Source: a virus
Direction: 5' to 3' (one strand)
Virus record (IMG/VR): IMGVR_UViG_3300023174_000283
Span: 1-44,359 of that record
Length of the DNA: 44,359 nucleotides
Below the pieces are notes generated by a model. It saw only the letters and a list, made by a program, of their open reading frames with translations, ran no database searches and had not been told where the DNA came from. Positions 8,101-16,100 of this stretch are shown here, piece after piece. A program made the translations under genes and the position numbers. Position 1 is the stretch's first letter. Each line of letters starts with the position of its first letter.

Positions 8101-8319
8101 AGTGAATTGCCCTAAACCTGGTATTTTGTTTGTGGTGTAACGATATATTAATTTGCCTGCTCTTCCGCTAGATCCAGTTTCTCCTTTGAGTCCTTGGGGT
8201 CCCTGTGTTCCAAAGCCGCCGCTAACTGTATCCGCAGAAGGATTAGTTCTAGAAACAGTTACAGTTGCGGCAGGACCTGTGTTGACGCTAACAACACTAA
8301 CAACTGGATCGTTTGCCAT
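5152..8319 (-). CDS. Long tail fiber protein with collagen-like, dockerin-like and YadA-head-like repeats
   Basis: The 1055-residue protein is the last gene of the minus-strand block. In order: a short N-terminal region (1-35), a collagen-like G-x-y stretch GTQGPQGLKGETGSSGRAGK (37-56), a globular part (57-330) containing a dockerin/EF-hand-like loop DANFDGLTNAQD (215-226), a glycine-rich hinge (334-345), about ten NxAIG/NxALG repeats of trimeric autotransporter head type (417-565), then three near-identical repeats around SSVTGVASFGNEFTVS (about 700-840) and a beta-rich C-terminus. These features predict a trimeric, fibrous virion protein, probably host-binding. The ATG has AAGGA upstream, inside the end of the previous gene, 5 nt away. 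The exact position on the virion is not known. There is no recognizable chaperone or collar domain. Confidence 0.75.
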   Translation of the reverse strand: MANDPVVSVVSVNTGPAATVTVSRTNPSADTVSGGFGTQGPQGLKGETGSSGRAGKLIYRYTTNKIPGLGQFTIDTSNWHVVGKTGQNGTMQWPSFRVNVLKDVLNNSTGSFFGPTGAFPVTYEDYWNNLNSVSVANPHPDTGYYLNSSLFLGLVYISEVEPLTGAASSEPFQLCINPNADYRTPTQGTMYEEYPYLRDWTGWTSGASGYPPLFDANFDGLTNAQDVALYQTIGYGALGWAFGVGGGDRMVDTKTGAINPRMISGKEYYLWIQAPNEQATINNIERYVQSVYSNDNFNLPIIQYGELKGFNFKGPGVVVGTNINNPGIADIYISGGSGGSGGTGANVTLGITGGYVKSWNGLSGTVNFSNYVSSVNGATGGITGLAKLYTGLQGQVWYGLQSFIDSISTATDIEIAGVAIGAGGGSNPTNIAFGNGALLNNIYDPENPYYSNDNIALGTLSLNKNTYGGSNIAIGQETLYNNTSGTSNIAIGPQALKNTTIGQYNIAIGPGSLNKNENGNGNFALGYQSLIGLTNASNNTAIGTQALRYLKKGASNLALGNNSGQDTYTEDGSLSGGMDNRNQSIYIGYNTSGLAVASGATSEIVIGANAVGQGSNTTVIGASTQQKTIIYGLLNSPSGISASGATFSGNITAKNILYSLNGITGTVGISAGSNVTITAVGATFVIASSGGGGSSPLASASVTGVASFGNEFTVSALGAVSLTGNYVKSFNGLTGTVNYSTPIATSSVTGVASFGNEFTVSNTGAVSLTGNYVKRFNGVTGSVGISAGSNITITAVGATFVIASSSGGGSPPLATSSVTGVASFGNEFTVSNTGAVGLTSNYVKSINGLTGSLTGFVKTDTPQIFSAVQQFSSGITTQNVYTTGTLTINGNVDLSQANGSLVAYGVQTQSQQINVAPSSVNGLDTLGSPVMYIEGINVTVSGTTASTLIYTSFDSVGGIRGGKLFVQASTTTGSAVDKNQLTEMYVTFNPANKQMLATTTINIASGGTAVSSYGLTFDSVTQAMSLYASNGTTADTVYSVKAELFNTALPNVGVG
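5834..6219. repeat. Three copies of a 38-bp identical block inside the fiber gene
   Basis: Identical 38-bp blocks occur at 5834-5871, 6044-6081 and 6182-6219, each coding on the minus strand for SVTGVASFGNEFTV. Flanking bases are also similar (about 90 bp per unit), and a second block of about 37 bp is shared by 5906-5942 and 6254-6290. They are internal coding repeats that can recombine to lengthen or shorten the fiber shaft. Confidence 0.9.
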
Positions 8320-8324
8320 ATGAA

Positions 8325-8663
8325 TTATGTCCTTGTAACTTCAGGATACACGGTAATCATACCTTGAACTAATCGCTGAACGATTGTGCTGCCTCTTGAG
8401 TGAAGTTCCACATCGTAAAAGTAAACGCCTGGTTTAATACCCGCTGTTCCTGTTGGCCCAAGCGAAACATAGATGTATCCTGTTCCGCCGGTAATTGAAG
8501 CACTTAAATTTATAGCAGTATCCGACGAATAATACTTTCGCATCTGAGCGAATGCAGTATATCCTGTGGATAAATTTAAAGCGTTTCCCGTGCTATCCTT
8601 TGTAAGGATGTTGAACGAGAAGTTCGCTCCTTGATCCATGTCGTGATTAATACTTACTGCCAT
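8325..8663 (-). CDS. Small beta-sandwich virion protein (unrecognised)
   Basis: The 112-residue protein has a pattern of alternating strands: NFSFNILTKDSTGNALNLSTGY, TAFAQMRKYYSSD, GTGYIYVSLGPTGTAGIKPGVYFYDVEL, then VQRLVQGMITVYPEVTRT. This resembles small Ig-like proteins found in tail-fiber loci of many environmental T4-like phages and the N-terminal fold of BppU-type baseplate proteins, where the motif G-x-Y-x-Y-D-V/I-E is common. No name is assigned. It lies between two fiber genes, 5 bp from each, and starts 5 nt after the TAA of the upstream gene without a ribosome site, so reinitiation is likely. Inference: a fiber attachment or baseplate-decorating subunit. Confidence 0.65.
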   Translation of the reverse strand: MAVSINHDMDQGANFSFNILTKDSTGNALNLSTGYTAFAQMRKYYSSDTAINLSASITGGTGYIYVSLGPTGTAGIKPGVYFYDVELHSRGSTIVQRLVQGMITVYPEVTRT

Positions 8664-8668
8664 ATAAA

Positions 8669-9982
8669 TTACGCTAGACGGGTAACATACGCAAAATTGT
8701 TTTGAGTAGCAATTATTATCGCTGTACTAGTATTTACTTGTCTTGTACTGCTAACACCAGAATCCGATACCAAATTGACAAGTCCAGCAGTATCGCTAGT
8801 ACTCCAAAAATCAGTTTGATAATATGGAGAAGTTCCAACTCTTCCCCTACCATACCATATTCCTGGATAAGATGTTCCAGTTTGAATAAGCAAATTTACG
8901 CCCGATCCAAGAATGTACAACCTAGTTTCTCCTACCTGTAAAGTGTTTGGATAGATTGTTAGAGTACCAGTAACAATTTGAGATGAGAATATAGACTTAT
9001 TGTTCAGCACAGTGCTCAGCACAGTGCTATCCACATAATCTTTGGTAGTCAGAGTTTTGGCATTAGAAGCACTGGTAGTACTGGTAGACGAACGGGCTTC
9101 TCCGTTCACATCTAAAGCCACAGCGGGAGAAGCGGTTCCAATACCAACATTACCAGCGGAATCAATTCGCATTCGCTCATTGCTGTTATTTGTTAAAAAG
9201 CGTAAATTACCATCAGAAGTAGAATTTGCTATAATAAAATCGTTATTATTGATCTGCTGATATGCTTTTCTACTATTTGATTTGTAAAATCCAATTTGGG
9301 GAGCGTTAATACTAGTAGTTACATCTTCAAGACGAAGCATTTCATCAAATTGTGCAGTTTGATTAGTAATGTGAAGTGCCACAACAGGAGAAGCGGTTCC
9401 AACACCAACCCTTCCTGAAGAGTCTACGAGTAAACCTTTAGTATTACTTGATAAACTGTTTCCGTATACAAGTTTAAAAACACCACCGTCTACACCAATT
9501 GAACCTGATGCATTAGTCACATCAGTTTCATTGAACAGAATAGCAGGAAGTGATGATCTGATTTGTATCGGAGTGGATGAGCCTGGAGCAAATGTGTATG
9601 GGCCACCAGAGAATGTTAAACCGCCGCCCGTATGATCGGTGTTACCATTCTTATCCATGAAATTATTGTCGGCGTAAGTTTGTGCGTTTGATTGAGCAGA
9701 AGCAACTCCAGTATCCACATACTGCTTGCTAACACCAGAAAGTCCTGCCGTATTGAGCAATGAGTTTACTAGATTATCCACATACCCTTTTGATGTCATG
9801 GAATTGGTGGTGAGAGGAACCGCGTATCCAGCACCTCCAATATTAGTACTAGTAAAATCAGTACTTTGAATAGTATTGTTTGGACGAATTACATTGTTAC
9901 CAACATACAATCCGTTCGGAAAAGCAATTCCGTTTGCGTTTGTGGTGTATGTACGAATTGAGTCTACTTTGATTTCTGACAT
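8669..9982 (-). CDS. Tail fiber-like protein, MSE(I/L)KV family, copy 1
   Basis: The 437-residue protein begins MSEIKVDSIRT, an N-terminal module shared with the two upstream paralogs. Seen: TSKGYVDNLVN and TKDYVDSTVLS motifs, a DHTGGGLTFSGGPYTFAPG segment also found in the 11816-13093 protein, and two copies of the beta-helical repeat SGRVGVGTASP / AGNVGIGTASP preceded by RMRIDS, typical of phage fiber shafts. The C-terminus (about 340-437) is unique and ends NNFAYVTRLA; it probably forms the receptor-binding tip. The start has no Shine-Dalgarno sequence; a perfect TATAAATA lies 6 nt upstream. The gene is separated from the upstream paralog by 34 bp that belong to a 70-bp repeat. Confidence 0.75.
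   Translation of the reverse strand: MSEIKVDSIRTYTTNANGIAFPNGLYVGNNVIRPNNTIQSTDFTSTNIGGAGYAVPLTTNSMTSKGYVDNLVNSLLNTAGLSGVSKQYVDTGVASAQSNAQTYADNNFMDKNGNTDHTGGGLTFSGGPYTFAPGSSTPIQIRSSLPAILFNETDVTNASGSIGVDGGVFKLVYGNSLSSNTKGLLVDSSGRVGVGTASPVVALHITNQTAQFDEMLRLEDVTTSINAPQIGFYKSNSRKAYQQINNNDFIIANSTSDGNLRFLTNNSNERMRIDSAGNVGIGTASPAVALDVNGEARSSTSTTSASNAKTLTTKDYVDSTVLSTVLNNKSIFSSQIVTGTLTIYPNTLQVGETRLYILGSGVNLLIQTGTSYPGIWYGRGRVGTSPYYQTDFWSTSDTAGLVNLVSDSGVSSTRQVNTSTAIIIATQNNFAYVTRLA
9005..9028. repeat. Tandem 12-bp duplication in fiber gene
   Basis: CAGCACAGTGCT occurs twice in a row, duplicating four codons (STVLSTVL on the minus strand). In frame, so the gene stays open. Probably a replication-slippage product. 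Confidence 0.85.
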
Positions 9983-10043
9983 ATTGGGTATTTATAAAGA
10001 AATTATTAGGTTTACATCAGGCATATCTAATTACCGAGACATA
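9974..10043. repeat. 70-bp direct repeat, copy 1
   Basis: Identical over 70 bp to 11625-11694. On the minus strand it holds the last nine codons and stop of the 10017-11633 gene, a spacer, TATAAATA, and the first three codons of the 8669-9982 gene. It is thus a complete gene junction cassette. Confidence 0.95.
9989..9996 (-). promoter_or_regulatory. T4-type late promoter TATAAATA
   Basis: A perfect match to the T4 late promoter -10 element (recognised by the gp55-type sigma in T4), 6 nt before the ATG of the 8669-9982 gene. In T4 late transcripts start about this far downstream, so the mRNA would begin at or next to the AUG. Confidence 0.7.
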
Positions 10044-11633
10044 ATGCCAAGCGTATATTCTAGTATTATTAGTCGAATTTACAGTACCGCCACCGGATAT
10101 GTTCGCACCATTTGAGATACTTTGAATTGGAGGATATGCGGTAGCGATATTTGCAGCAACACTGGAATGTTGAACTGTTAAAGTTCCAAGTCCGCAAATT
10201 TCTCCACTGGCGGTTTCCGCTGTAAAGGTGGAGGTGTTTCCCGCGCCAGCACCAGCCACACTGACTCTTGCGGCGTAAATATATAATTTTCCGGGAACAA
10301 GACCTGTTACATCAATAGTATAATTATTAGCCGAACCTTCTGGCGGAGTTGTAACTGTTACTGCTCCTGCTTTCAGATAATTGATACTATCCACATAAGT
10401 CTTGTTAGCAAGATGCTGCCCTTGAGTTGGAGCAGTTTCACAACTGATTAACGCACTTGAAGTGGCTCCTGCTAGTGTAAGCAATCCAGAAAATTTTCCT
10501 GTGCCTGCAACATCAAAAGTTGCACCAGGTGTACTAGTTCCAACGCCAACATTTCCATCAGAATCAATACGCATTCGTTCCAAAGAATTAGTGTATAGTC
10601 TTATAGTTCCGGTGGATTGATTTGCTGCAATGTTTAGAGCATTAGTAGAAATGCCAAATCCGTATCTATTTTCTCCTGATTTATAAAGTCGGATATGACT
10701 TGTTTGTTCTGCTCCTGTTGGAGAAGTATTGTTAATAAAATAGTTTCCAAGATCAACTTTTACAGTAGGAGAAGTATCACCAATTCCAACATTTCCAGAT
10801 GAGTCAATTCGCATTCTTTCAGTATTACTTGTTCCAAATCTAGTAGGTCCACCAAGATCGTTCCATATGTCTAATGTATTGTTGGAACCACCAAAACCAA
10901 GGTATCCGCCTCTTCCAGCACTGCCCCATAAACCCAAATAACACGCACCAGCCGAAGCAATTGCATCCGTTGTTTCTAGACGCAAAAGACCAGCATTTGC
11001 TTGACCTTTTACATGCAACTTTGATGCTGGAGAAGCCACACCAATTCCAACACTGCCGTCTTGTGTAACATGAAGCGAATTAGCGGTTTCATTCCAAGGA
11101 CTAGGATTAAATCCTATAGATATGCGATTTGCGGTTAAGCCATTGACTCCGAATGCACCAATTCCTGCACCATCGGCTGTTGCTGCATTTCCAAGTGACC
11201 ATTGAATACCGCGAGTCCATGAGGACCATTGAGGATTGGTAACAAAATTTATTCCTGTAACTGCAACATTGTTTCCAGCACTTGTTTTATCAAGTATTAA
11301 CTGACTGTTATTTAATGTGATATCACCAGCACCACCACCTGAAATAGTCATTCGCGCAGTATTATTTGTTATGAGATTCAGAGGATGAGCACTAACTGTA
11401 CCTAATGCTTCACTCACGGAATTTGATTTCCAACCGTACACAGATTTCACAATACCGTCTGTGGTGTACAGATGATAATCTCCGTTTAGGGCTCCTAGAT
11501 TTTCAGCAGTTGCCGAAGACACCACTAAAACGGTAGAATTGCCTGTGTTTCCTACCACGACTTGTGTTGCGACAGGAAACTGCAACGAGGTTCCGCTGCT
11601 TGGATTAATTGTGTTGACTTTTAGTTCTGACAT
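10017..11633 (-). CDS. Tail fiber-like protein, MSE(I/L)KV family, copy 2
   Basis: The 538-residue protein begins MSELKVNTINPSSGTSLQF. Seen: several shaft repeats of the form ERMRIDSSGNVGIGDTSP and SDGNVGVGTSTPGATFDV, each about 80-100 residues apart, then LTLAGATSSALISCETAPTQ and GQHLANKTYVDSI, which recur almost unchanged in the 11816-13093 protein. The C-terminal 130 residues (from about 405) differ and end WHYVSVIRYA. The pattern is a trimeric beta-helical shaft with a variable distal domain. No ribosome site precedes the ATG; TATAAATA is 6 nt upstream, exactly as for the 8669-9982 gene. The tail end of the gene is copied at 11668-11694, a sign of tandem duplication. Confidence 0.75.
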   Translation of the reverse strand: MSELKVNTINPSSGTSLQFPVATQVVVGNTGNSTVLVVSSATAENLGALNGDYHLYTTDGIVKSVYGWKSNSVSEALGTVSAHPLNLITNNTARMTISGGGAGDITLNNSQLILDKTSAGNNVAVTGINFVTNPQWSSWTRGIQWSLGNAATADGAGIGAFGVNGLTANRISIGFNPSPWNETANSLHVTQDGSVGIGVASPASKLHVKGQANAGLLRLETTDAIASAGACYLGLWGSAGRGGYLGFGGSNNTLDIWNDLGGPTRFGTSNTERMRIDSSGNVGIGDTSPTVKVDLGNYFINNTSPTGAEQTSHIRLYKSGENRYGFGISTNALNIAANQSTGTIRLYTNSLERMRIDSDGNVGVGTSTPGATFDVAGTGKFSGLLTLAGATSSALISCETAPTQGQHLANKTYVDSINYLKAGAVTVTTPPEGSANNYTIDVTGLVPGKLYIYAARVSVAGAGAGNTSTFTAETASGEICGLGTLTVQHSSVAANIATAYPPIQSISNGANISGGGTVNSTNNTRIYAWHYVSVIRYA

Positions 11634-11639
11634 ATTGGG

Positions 11640-11647
11640 TATTTATA
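11640..11647 (-). promoter_or_regulatory. T4-type late promoter TATAAATA
   Basis: A perfect late-promoter element 6 nt upstream of the ATG at 11633; part of the 70-bp repeat. The geometry predicts a leaderless or nearly leaderless transcript. Confidence 0.7.
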
Positions 11648-11667
11648 AAGAAATTATTAGGTTTACA

Positions 11668-11694
11668 TCAGGCATATCTAATTACCGAGACATA
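11668..11694 (-). pseudogene. Orphan C-terminus of a lost fiber gene (YVSVIRYA-stop)
   Basis: The last eight codons plus TGA of the 10017-11633 gene are repeated here without the body of the gene. Reading back in frame gives about 14 unrelated codons and then a TAG. The remnant marks a deleted or recombined fiber gene between the present 11633 start and the 11816 gene end. Confidence 0.75.
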
Positions 11695-11798
11695 TGGTTG
11701 TACTGTCAATAGTGAGTGCGGATGACAGCGGAACTATTTTGGATGTTTTTATGCTGCTCATGTGTTTATCTTGATATTGTGCAAAACAATACTGACCA

Positions 11799-11806
11799 TA
11801 TTTATA
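11799..11806 (-). promoter_or_regulatory. T4-type late promoter TATAAATA, distal
   Basis: A second perfect TATAAATA in the 182-bp spacer 11634-11815, 166 nt upstream of the 11633 start. It may once have served the lost fiber gene or may give the 10017-11633 gene a leadered transcript. The rest of the spacer (11695-11798) shows no gene. Confidence 0.55.
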
Positions 11807-11815
11807 TTACAAAAG

Positions 11816-13093
11816 TTAAGATACCCTTGTTAAAATAAGAGTCCATTTTGTACCAGTACCACGATTAATAAGACCGGTAACATATGAACTCATTGTTGTT
11901 GTTGCAGTAACACCGATTGGTTGATATAGAGAAGCATTACTTTCAAACAATATGACTCCATACCATGTTCCAACAGGAGCAGTGACGCTCACTGTTGTGC
12001 TTCCATTGAATGCAATATTCCATCCGCTTGGAGTGTACTGCAAAGTACTACCCACACCATTAACAACTATAGTAGAACCAATCCTCTGTAAATCATCCAC
12101 ATAATCCTTGTTAGCCAAATGCTGTCCTTGAGTTGGAGTGGTTGCACAACTAATTACTGCACTTGAAGTGGCTCCTGCTAGTGTAATCAATCCTGTGAAT
12201 GTGGCTCCTGATGCAGTTAATCCACCAATAGCGTTAATCGTACCGCCAACCCATAACTTCTTAGCCACACCAACACCACCAGAAACCACTAATGCTCCCG
12301 TTGTGGTGCTTGATGAATCTGTACTGTTAGTGAATGTAACACCACTAGCAACACCTAAACTACCGCCAACCGATAAATTCTTAGCCACACCAACACCGCC
12401 CGCCACAGTAAGTGCTCCTGTAGGTGTGCTTGATGAGTCTGTGGTATCTGATACGACTATCTGATTTGAAGTAGAAAAGGTTGTAGTTGCGGAAGTTGAA
12501 GTAATCTTGGTTGTGCCAGCCACCTGTAAATTAACTTGATTATATCCGTTAATAACCAGAAAATTACTAGCGTCATGGTATAATCTAGATGTTACCGCTG
12601 CATTTGAACCATTTCCTAGACCTATTGTACCAACAACATGAAGTTTAACGCTGCTTGCTGAATACGGAGCGGTTGCACCAACACCAACGGTATTTGTGCT
12701 GGTATCAACATTCAATAGAAGTCCACCTGAACCGAATGTATAAGGCCCCGCCGAGAAAGTTAATCCGCCACCACTATGAATCTGACCAGTAAGAGAACTT
12801 TTTACAAGATAAGTGTTTGGAAGACTGCTGCTTAAAGTTCCTATTGCAGAATCAACATAAAATTGACTTGCTCCCACTTGACCAGAACTCAATCCTCGTA
12901 CCGCAAACTGTTGGTCAACATAATATTTTGATGTGGCAGCGTTGTTTGGTGCGCTTGCCATACTGTAATTTCCTATCAAAACATTACCGTTGCTAGAACT
13001 TAAATCTCCGCTTACAATCAAACCACCTGGCGTGTTTACGCTAATACTAGTGGAGTTGAACGGCGAGATTGTGTTGACTTTTAATTCTGACAT
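11816..13093 (-). CDS. Tail fiber-like protein, MSE(I/L)KV family, copy 3
   Basis: The 425-residue protein begins MSELKVNTISPFNSTS. Seen: AATSKYYVDQQF, then GGGLTFSAGPYTFGSGG (shared with the 8669-9982 protein), then a duplicated module SSSTPTGALTVAGGVGVAKN / SSSTTTGALVVSGGVGVAKK each followed by L-x-V-G-G (about 215-285), then ITLAGATSSAVISCATTPTQ and GQHLANKDYVDDL shared with the 10017-11633 protein, and a unique C-terminus from about 335 ending TLILTRVS. Modules are shuffled between the three paralogs. The start has AAGGAA 4 nt upstream. A near-late promoter TATAAATT lies about 30 nt upstream. Inference: an alternative fiber or fiber layer. Confidence 0.75.
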   Translation of the reverse strand: MSELKVNTISPFNSTSISVNTPGGLIVSGDLSSSNGNVLIGNYSMASAPNNAATSKYYVDQQFAVRGLSSGQVGASQFYVDSAIGTLSSSLPNTYLVKSSLTGQIHSGGGLTFSAGPYTFGSGGLLLNVDTSTNTVGVGATAPYSASSVKLHVVGTIGLGNGSNAAVTSRLYHDASNFLVINGYNQVNLQVAGTTKITSTSATTTFSTSNQIVVSDTTDSSSTPTGALTVAGGVGVAKNLSVGGSLGVASGVTFTNSTDSSSTTTGALVVSGGVGVAKKLWVGGTINAIGGLTASGATFTGLITLAGATSSAVISCATTPTQGQHLANKDYVDDLQRIGSTIVVNGVGSTLQYTPSGWNIAFNGSTTVSVTAPVGTWYGVILFESNASLYQPIGVTATTTMSSYVTGLINRGTGTKWTLILTRVS

Positions 13094-13121
13094 GATATTC
13101 CTTGATGAATTGCTATACTAT

Positions 13122-13129
13122 AATTTATA
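13122..13129 (-). promoter_or_regulatory. Late-promoter-like TATAAATT
   Basis: Seven of eight bases match TATAAATA. It overlaps the stop of the 13125-16289 gene and would give the 11816-13093 gene a leader of about 24 nt containing its AAGGAA ribosome site. Confidence 0.4.
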
Positions 13130-16100
13130 TGATTTTCCAAGTGAATCCTGAAATAATCGTCAGGGTGTTTCCTGTGGTTACAGAAATGCCTGCACCAGGA
13201 TCTATGGTATACACGGAACTTGGAGAACCGTATGCCGAGAAAAGCGAAGGTTGTAGAGTTACAGTTTGTGTTATATTTGTGGCGGAAGATGAGTTAAACT
13301 GTGGTTGTGTGAAGAACGCTGATGCAATGTTACCTCCTGATGGAGTTGTAACCTGCAAACCACCTATCACCTTTAGATTTGTTCCTGCCACAGATCCTGT
13401 AGCACTGATAATTCCGTTTATATACAAACCATCTTTATTCACTCTAAGATGGTTAACTGTGCCATCAGAGTTTCCAACATCAAGCAATGTTGCAGTTCCA
13501 GTATTGTTGCCCGCACGAACACTGAGTCCCATGCATCCACCGGCACCTTGAGTAATACTACTGTATCCGTTAGTTATTAATAAACTTGGGATGTTTTGAT
13601 TGCCACCAACTATATGCAAAGGTGAGGTTGGTTGTGCTGTGCCTACACCAACATTGCCGCTTGAGTTGTTGATATACAAAGTTGGGGTGGTTCCGCTAGC
13701 GAAATTATACACCCCCGAGCCAGCAAAAGTTATACCTGTACCGCTGTGAGTATCTGAACGAGTCTTCAACAGGTAACGATCATCGTGATTGTGTCCTGTT
13801 AGAATTACCGCAGAAGTATTCTTGATAGCGCGAATCAGGTAGTTGGTGACTAGGAATCCTCCTGCAACAGAACCAGTACCTCCTGTTATTCCGTAACCTG
13901 CACTCAATCCTTCAGTATTGAATGTGGCTCCGTGGAAAATTTCGCCCAACCAATTAGTAGCCTCTCCTGTTACAGAACCTACTCCTATTCGGGTACGAAG
14001 ATCAGGAACAAAGAAAGTACTTAGTGTGCCACGATTTGTATCAACTTTTCCGTAAATGCGAACAGGAGTATTTGAACCAATACCTACTGTTGCCCAACTA
14101 ACAACATCTCCTGTGAGGGTAATGTTGCTTGCAGCAGAATTAACCGAATAAACTTTAGCATCCCAACTAGTTCCTCCTGTAGGAGAACCATTTTCCACAA
14201 CAAGGGTTACTATATCTGTAGCCTCTAACCCTCGGGTATCTCGTTCAACAGTGATAACAGGAGTTGTTCCTGCGCTACTTGAAACAATACCTCTAGCATA
14301 ATAGGTATTTCCGATTGATGTGTATAGATCAATATATCCTTGATATGATACGGCTCTACCATCACAAGGAATCCAGTTTAAAGTGTTATAAGTTGGATTG
14401 TCTGTTGAGCCTGCGTACTGTTGAATTGCGCCGATTGGCACAATAGTTTCAAGATACACCTGATCGGTTGCAGTTTGTCCTGCTCCAACAATTTGACCAG
14501 GATACGATAGAACATATCCTGCGGCAGAACCGCCAGCAACAACAGCCGGATAGAAAATACTCTTTCTAACACTATTTCCAAGAGTTGGTGCGTTTGTAGT
14601 TAAACCGCCGTCTATTGTTGTAGACAAGAAATATACGGTATTTGTTGAGTTTATATCAGGAACACCCGAAATGTATCCTTGAGAAACAATAACAAAATTG
14701 TTGGAATCAACTACAGATTCAACTATTCCTACCGCTTCTGCTTTAGCACTAGTATAAGTGGCGGCATTTGCGCCCACATATGCACCGCCAACTATTGCAA
14801 CCACACTGCCTGCGGATAATCCGTGACCTGATTGAGTAATCTTTGTTCGTGTACTGCTGGCTTCAAGCCATTGATCGTTAATACGACCACGAGCATCGGC
14901 TATTGGAATGGAATTTGGAGTGGAACCAAATGTTGCACCTGCTCCGTTTACAAATTCCGCATTAAATCCATCCGCCCACATGTTTGCAGAACCACCTGCT
15001 GTTGAGGTAATTCCAAATGGACCTGTTGTTAATCCATTAAATGTGCTTAGTGTGTAAGCGGTAGCAGCAGATCCTGTAGCATATTTAACTACTAAAGTTT
15101 CGGAACCAGTAATTGATTTATCGTATTCAAAAGCCCACTTACCACGAGCATCATAAGAAACAGCGATACTTGTGTTTTGACTGTTAGAACTAGTTCCAAC
15201 AAACACGAAATCATTTTTATTGTCGGTTGTTAGTCCGTAGTTGCGGAAATAACGAGCATTAATATACTGATTTTCCGAGACAACACCAAGCGGAACATTT
15301 GAAACTAAAGAGGCTTGTGATGTGCTCCATGTGAATGTTTTATCACCACTTGCTCCGCGAATGGTAAATCCTGCACCATCTAATTGTGTATCATTGAAAA
15401 ACTCGGTTGTTGGCCCCGAAACACCGAATTGAGATAATGGATCGCCGTAAACTGCAACCACATTGAATGTGGCTCCTGTTGGGCCGCCATTAACAGAACC
15501 AGTACCAGAAAATTTCATGTTTCCGTTAAAGGTAAACAGTTCTGGCCCACCACGAGAAAATACTGAACCAATCTTTATTTGCGCGGTTGGGCCAAAGAAT
15601 GGGCCTGTAACAGATTTAACAATTCCTATCACGGTGGCGGCAGCACTTCCTGATGCTCCGCTAAATGCTGTAATTCCAGGATTAAAATAGTACGCTGTTG
15701 CTCCCACAATCGGATAGGAGCCTGATGACATTCCAGTAACACCGATAAATCCTGCTTGCTGATACGCTAGTTCAATATTTTTGTCTTCAATACGAAGATC
15801 GTTGCTAGCCAAGAATGAGTTTTGACCACCAACAAACAATTGTCCATTGATAGTCAAATTGCCTTGCAGATTGATATTACCGCCAGGAGCGTTAATTGTA
15901 TTTGGTAGCATGTCCGATGCACGAACTCGCTTGATAGTACCAAATGCACTTTGAGTTGTATCACTGATGTCTGTGAAGGAATAGTAGTCGCCTGTTGCTA
16001 CTATCGGGGTTCCACTACCATCCAAAAGACCTGAGTAATCTAGAGAAATTTCATTATTGGTTCCGTAGTAACCAACACCGTGATTTGGCAGTAAACCGAA

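Larger units (their letters stand above)
11625..11694. repeat. 70-bp direct repeat, copy 2
   Basis: Identical to 9974-10043. This copy carries the start of the 10017-11633 gene, TATAAATA, and, upstream of it, an orphan gene end (see 11668-11694). Confidence 0.95.

Noticed and set aside
12138-12464. Plus-strand ORFs of 60-150 residues across the minus-strand fiber and baseplate genes (for example this one, 17324-17734 and 13102-13551)
   Set aside because: No ribosome sites, low-complexity Val/Pro/Thr content mirroring the opposite strand, and no break in the real genes.
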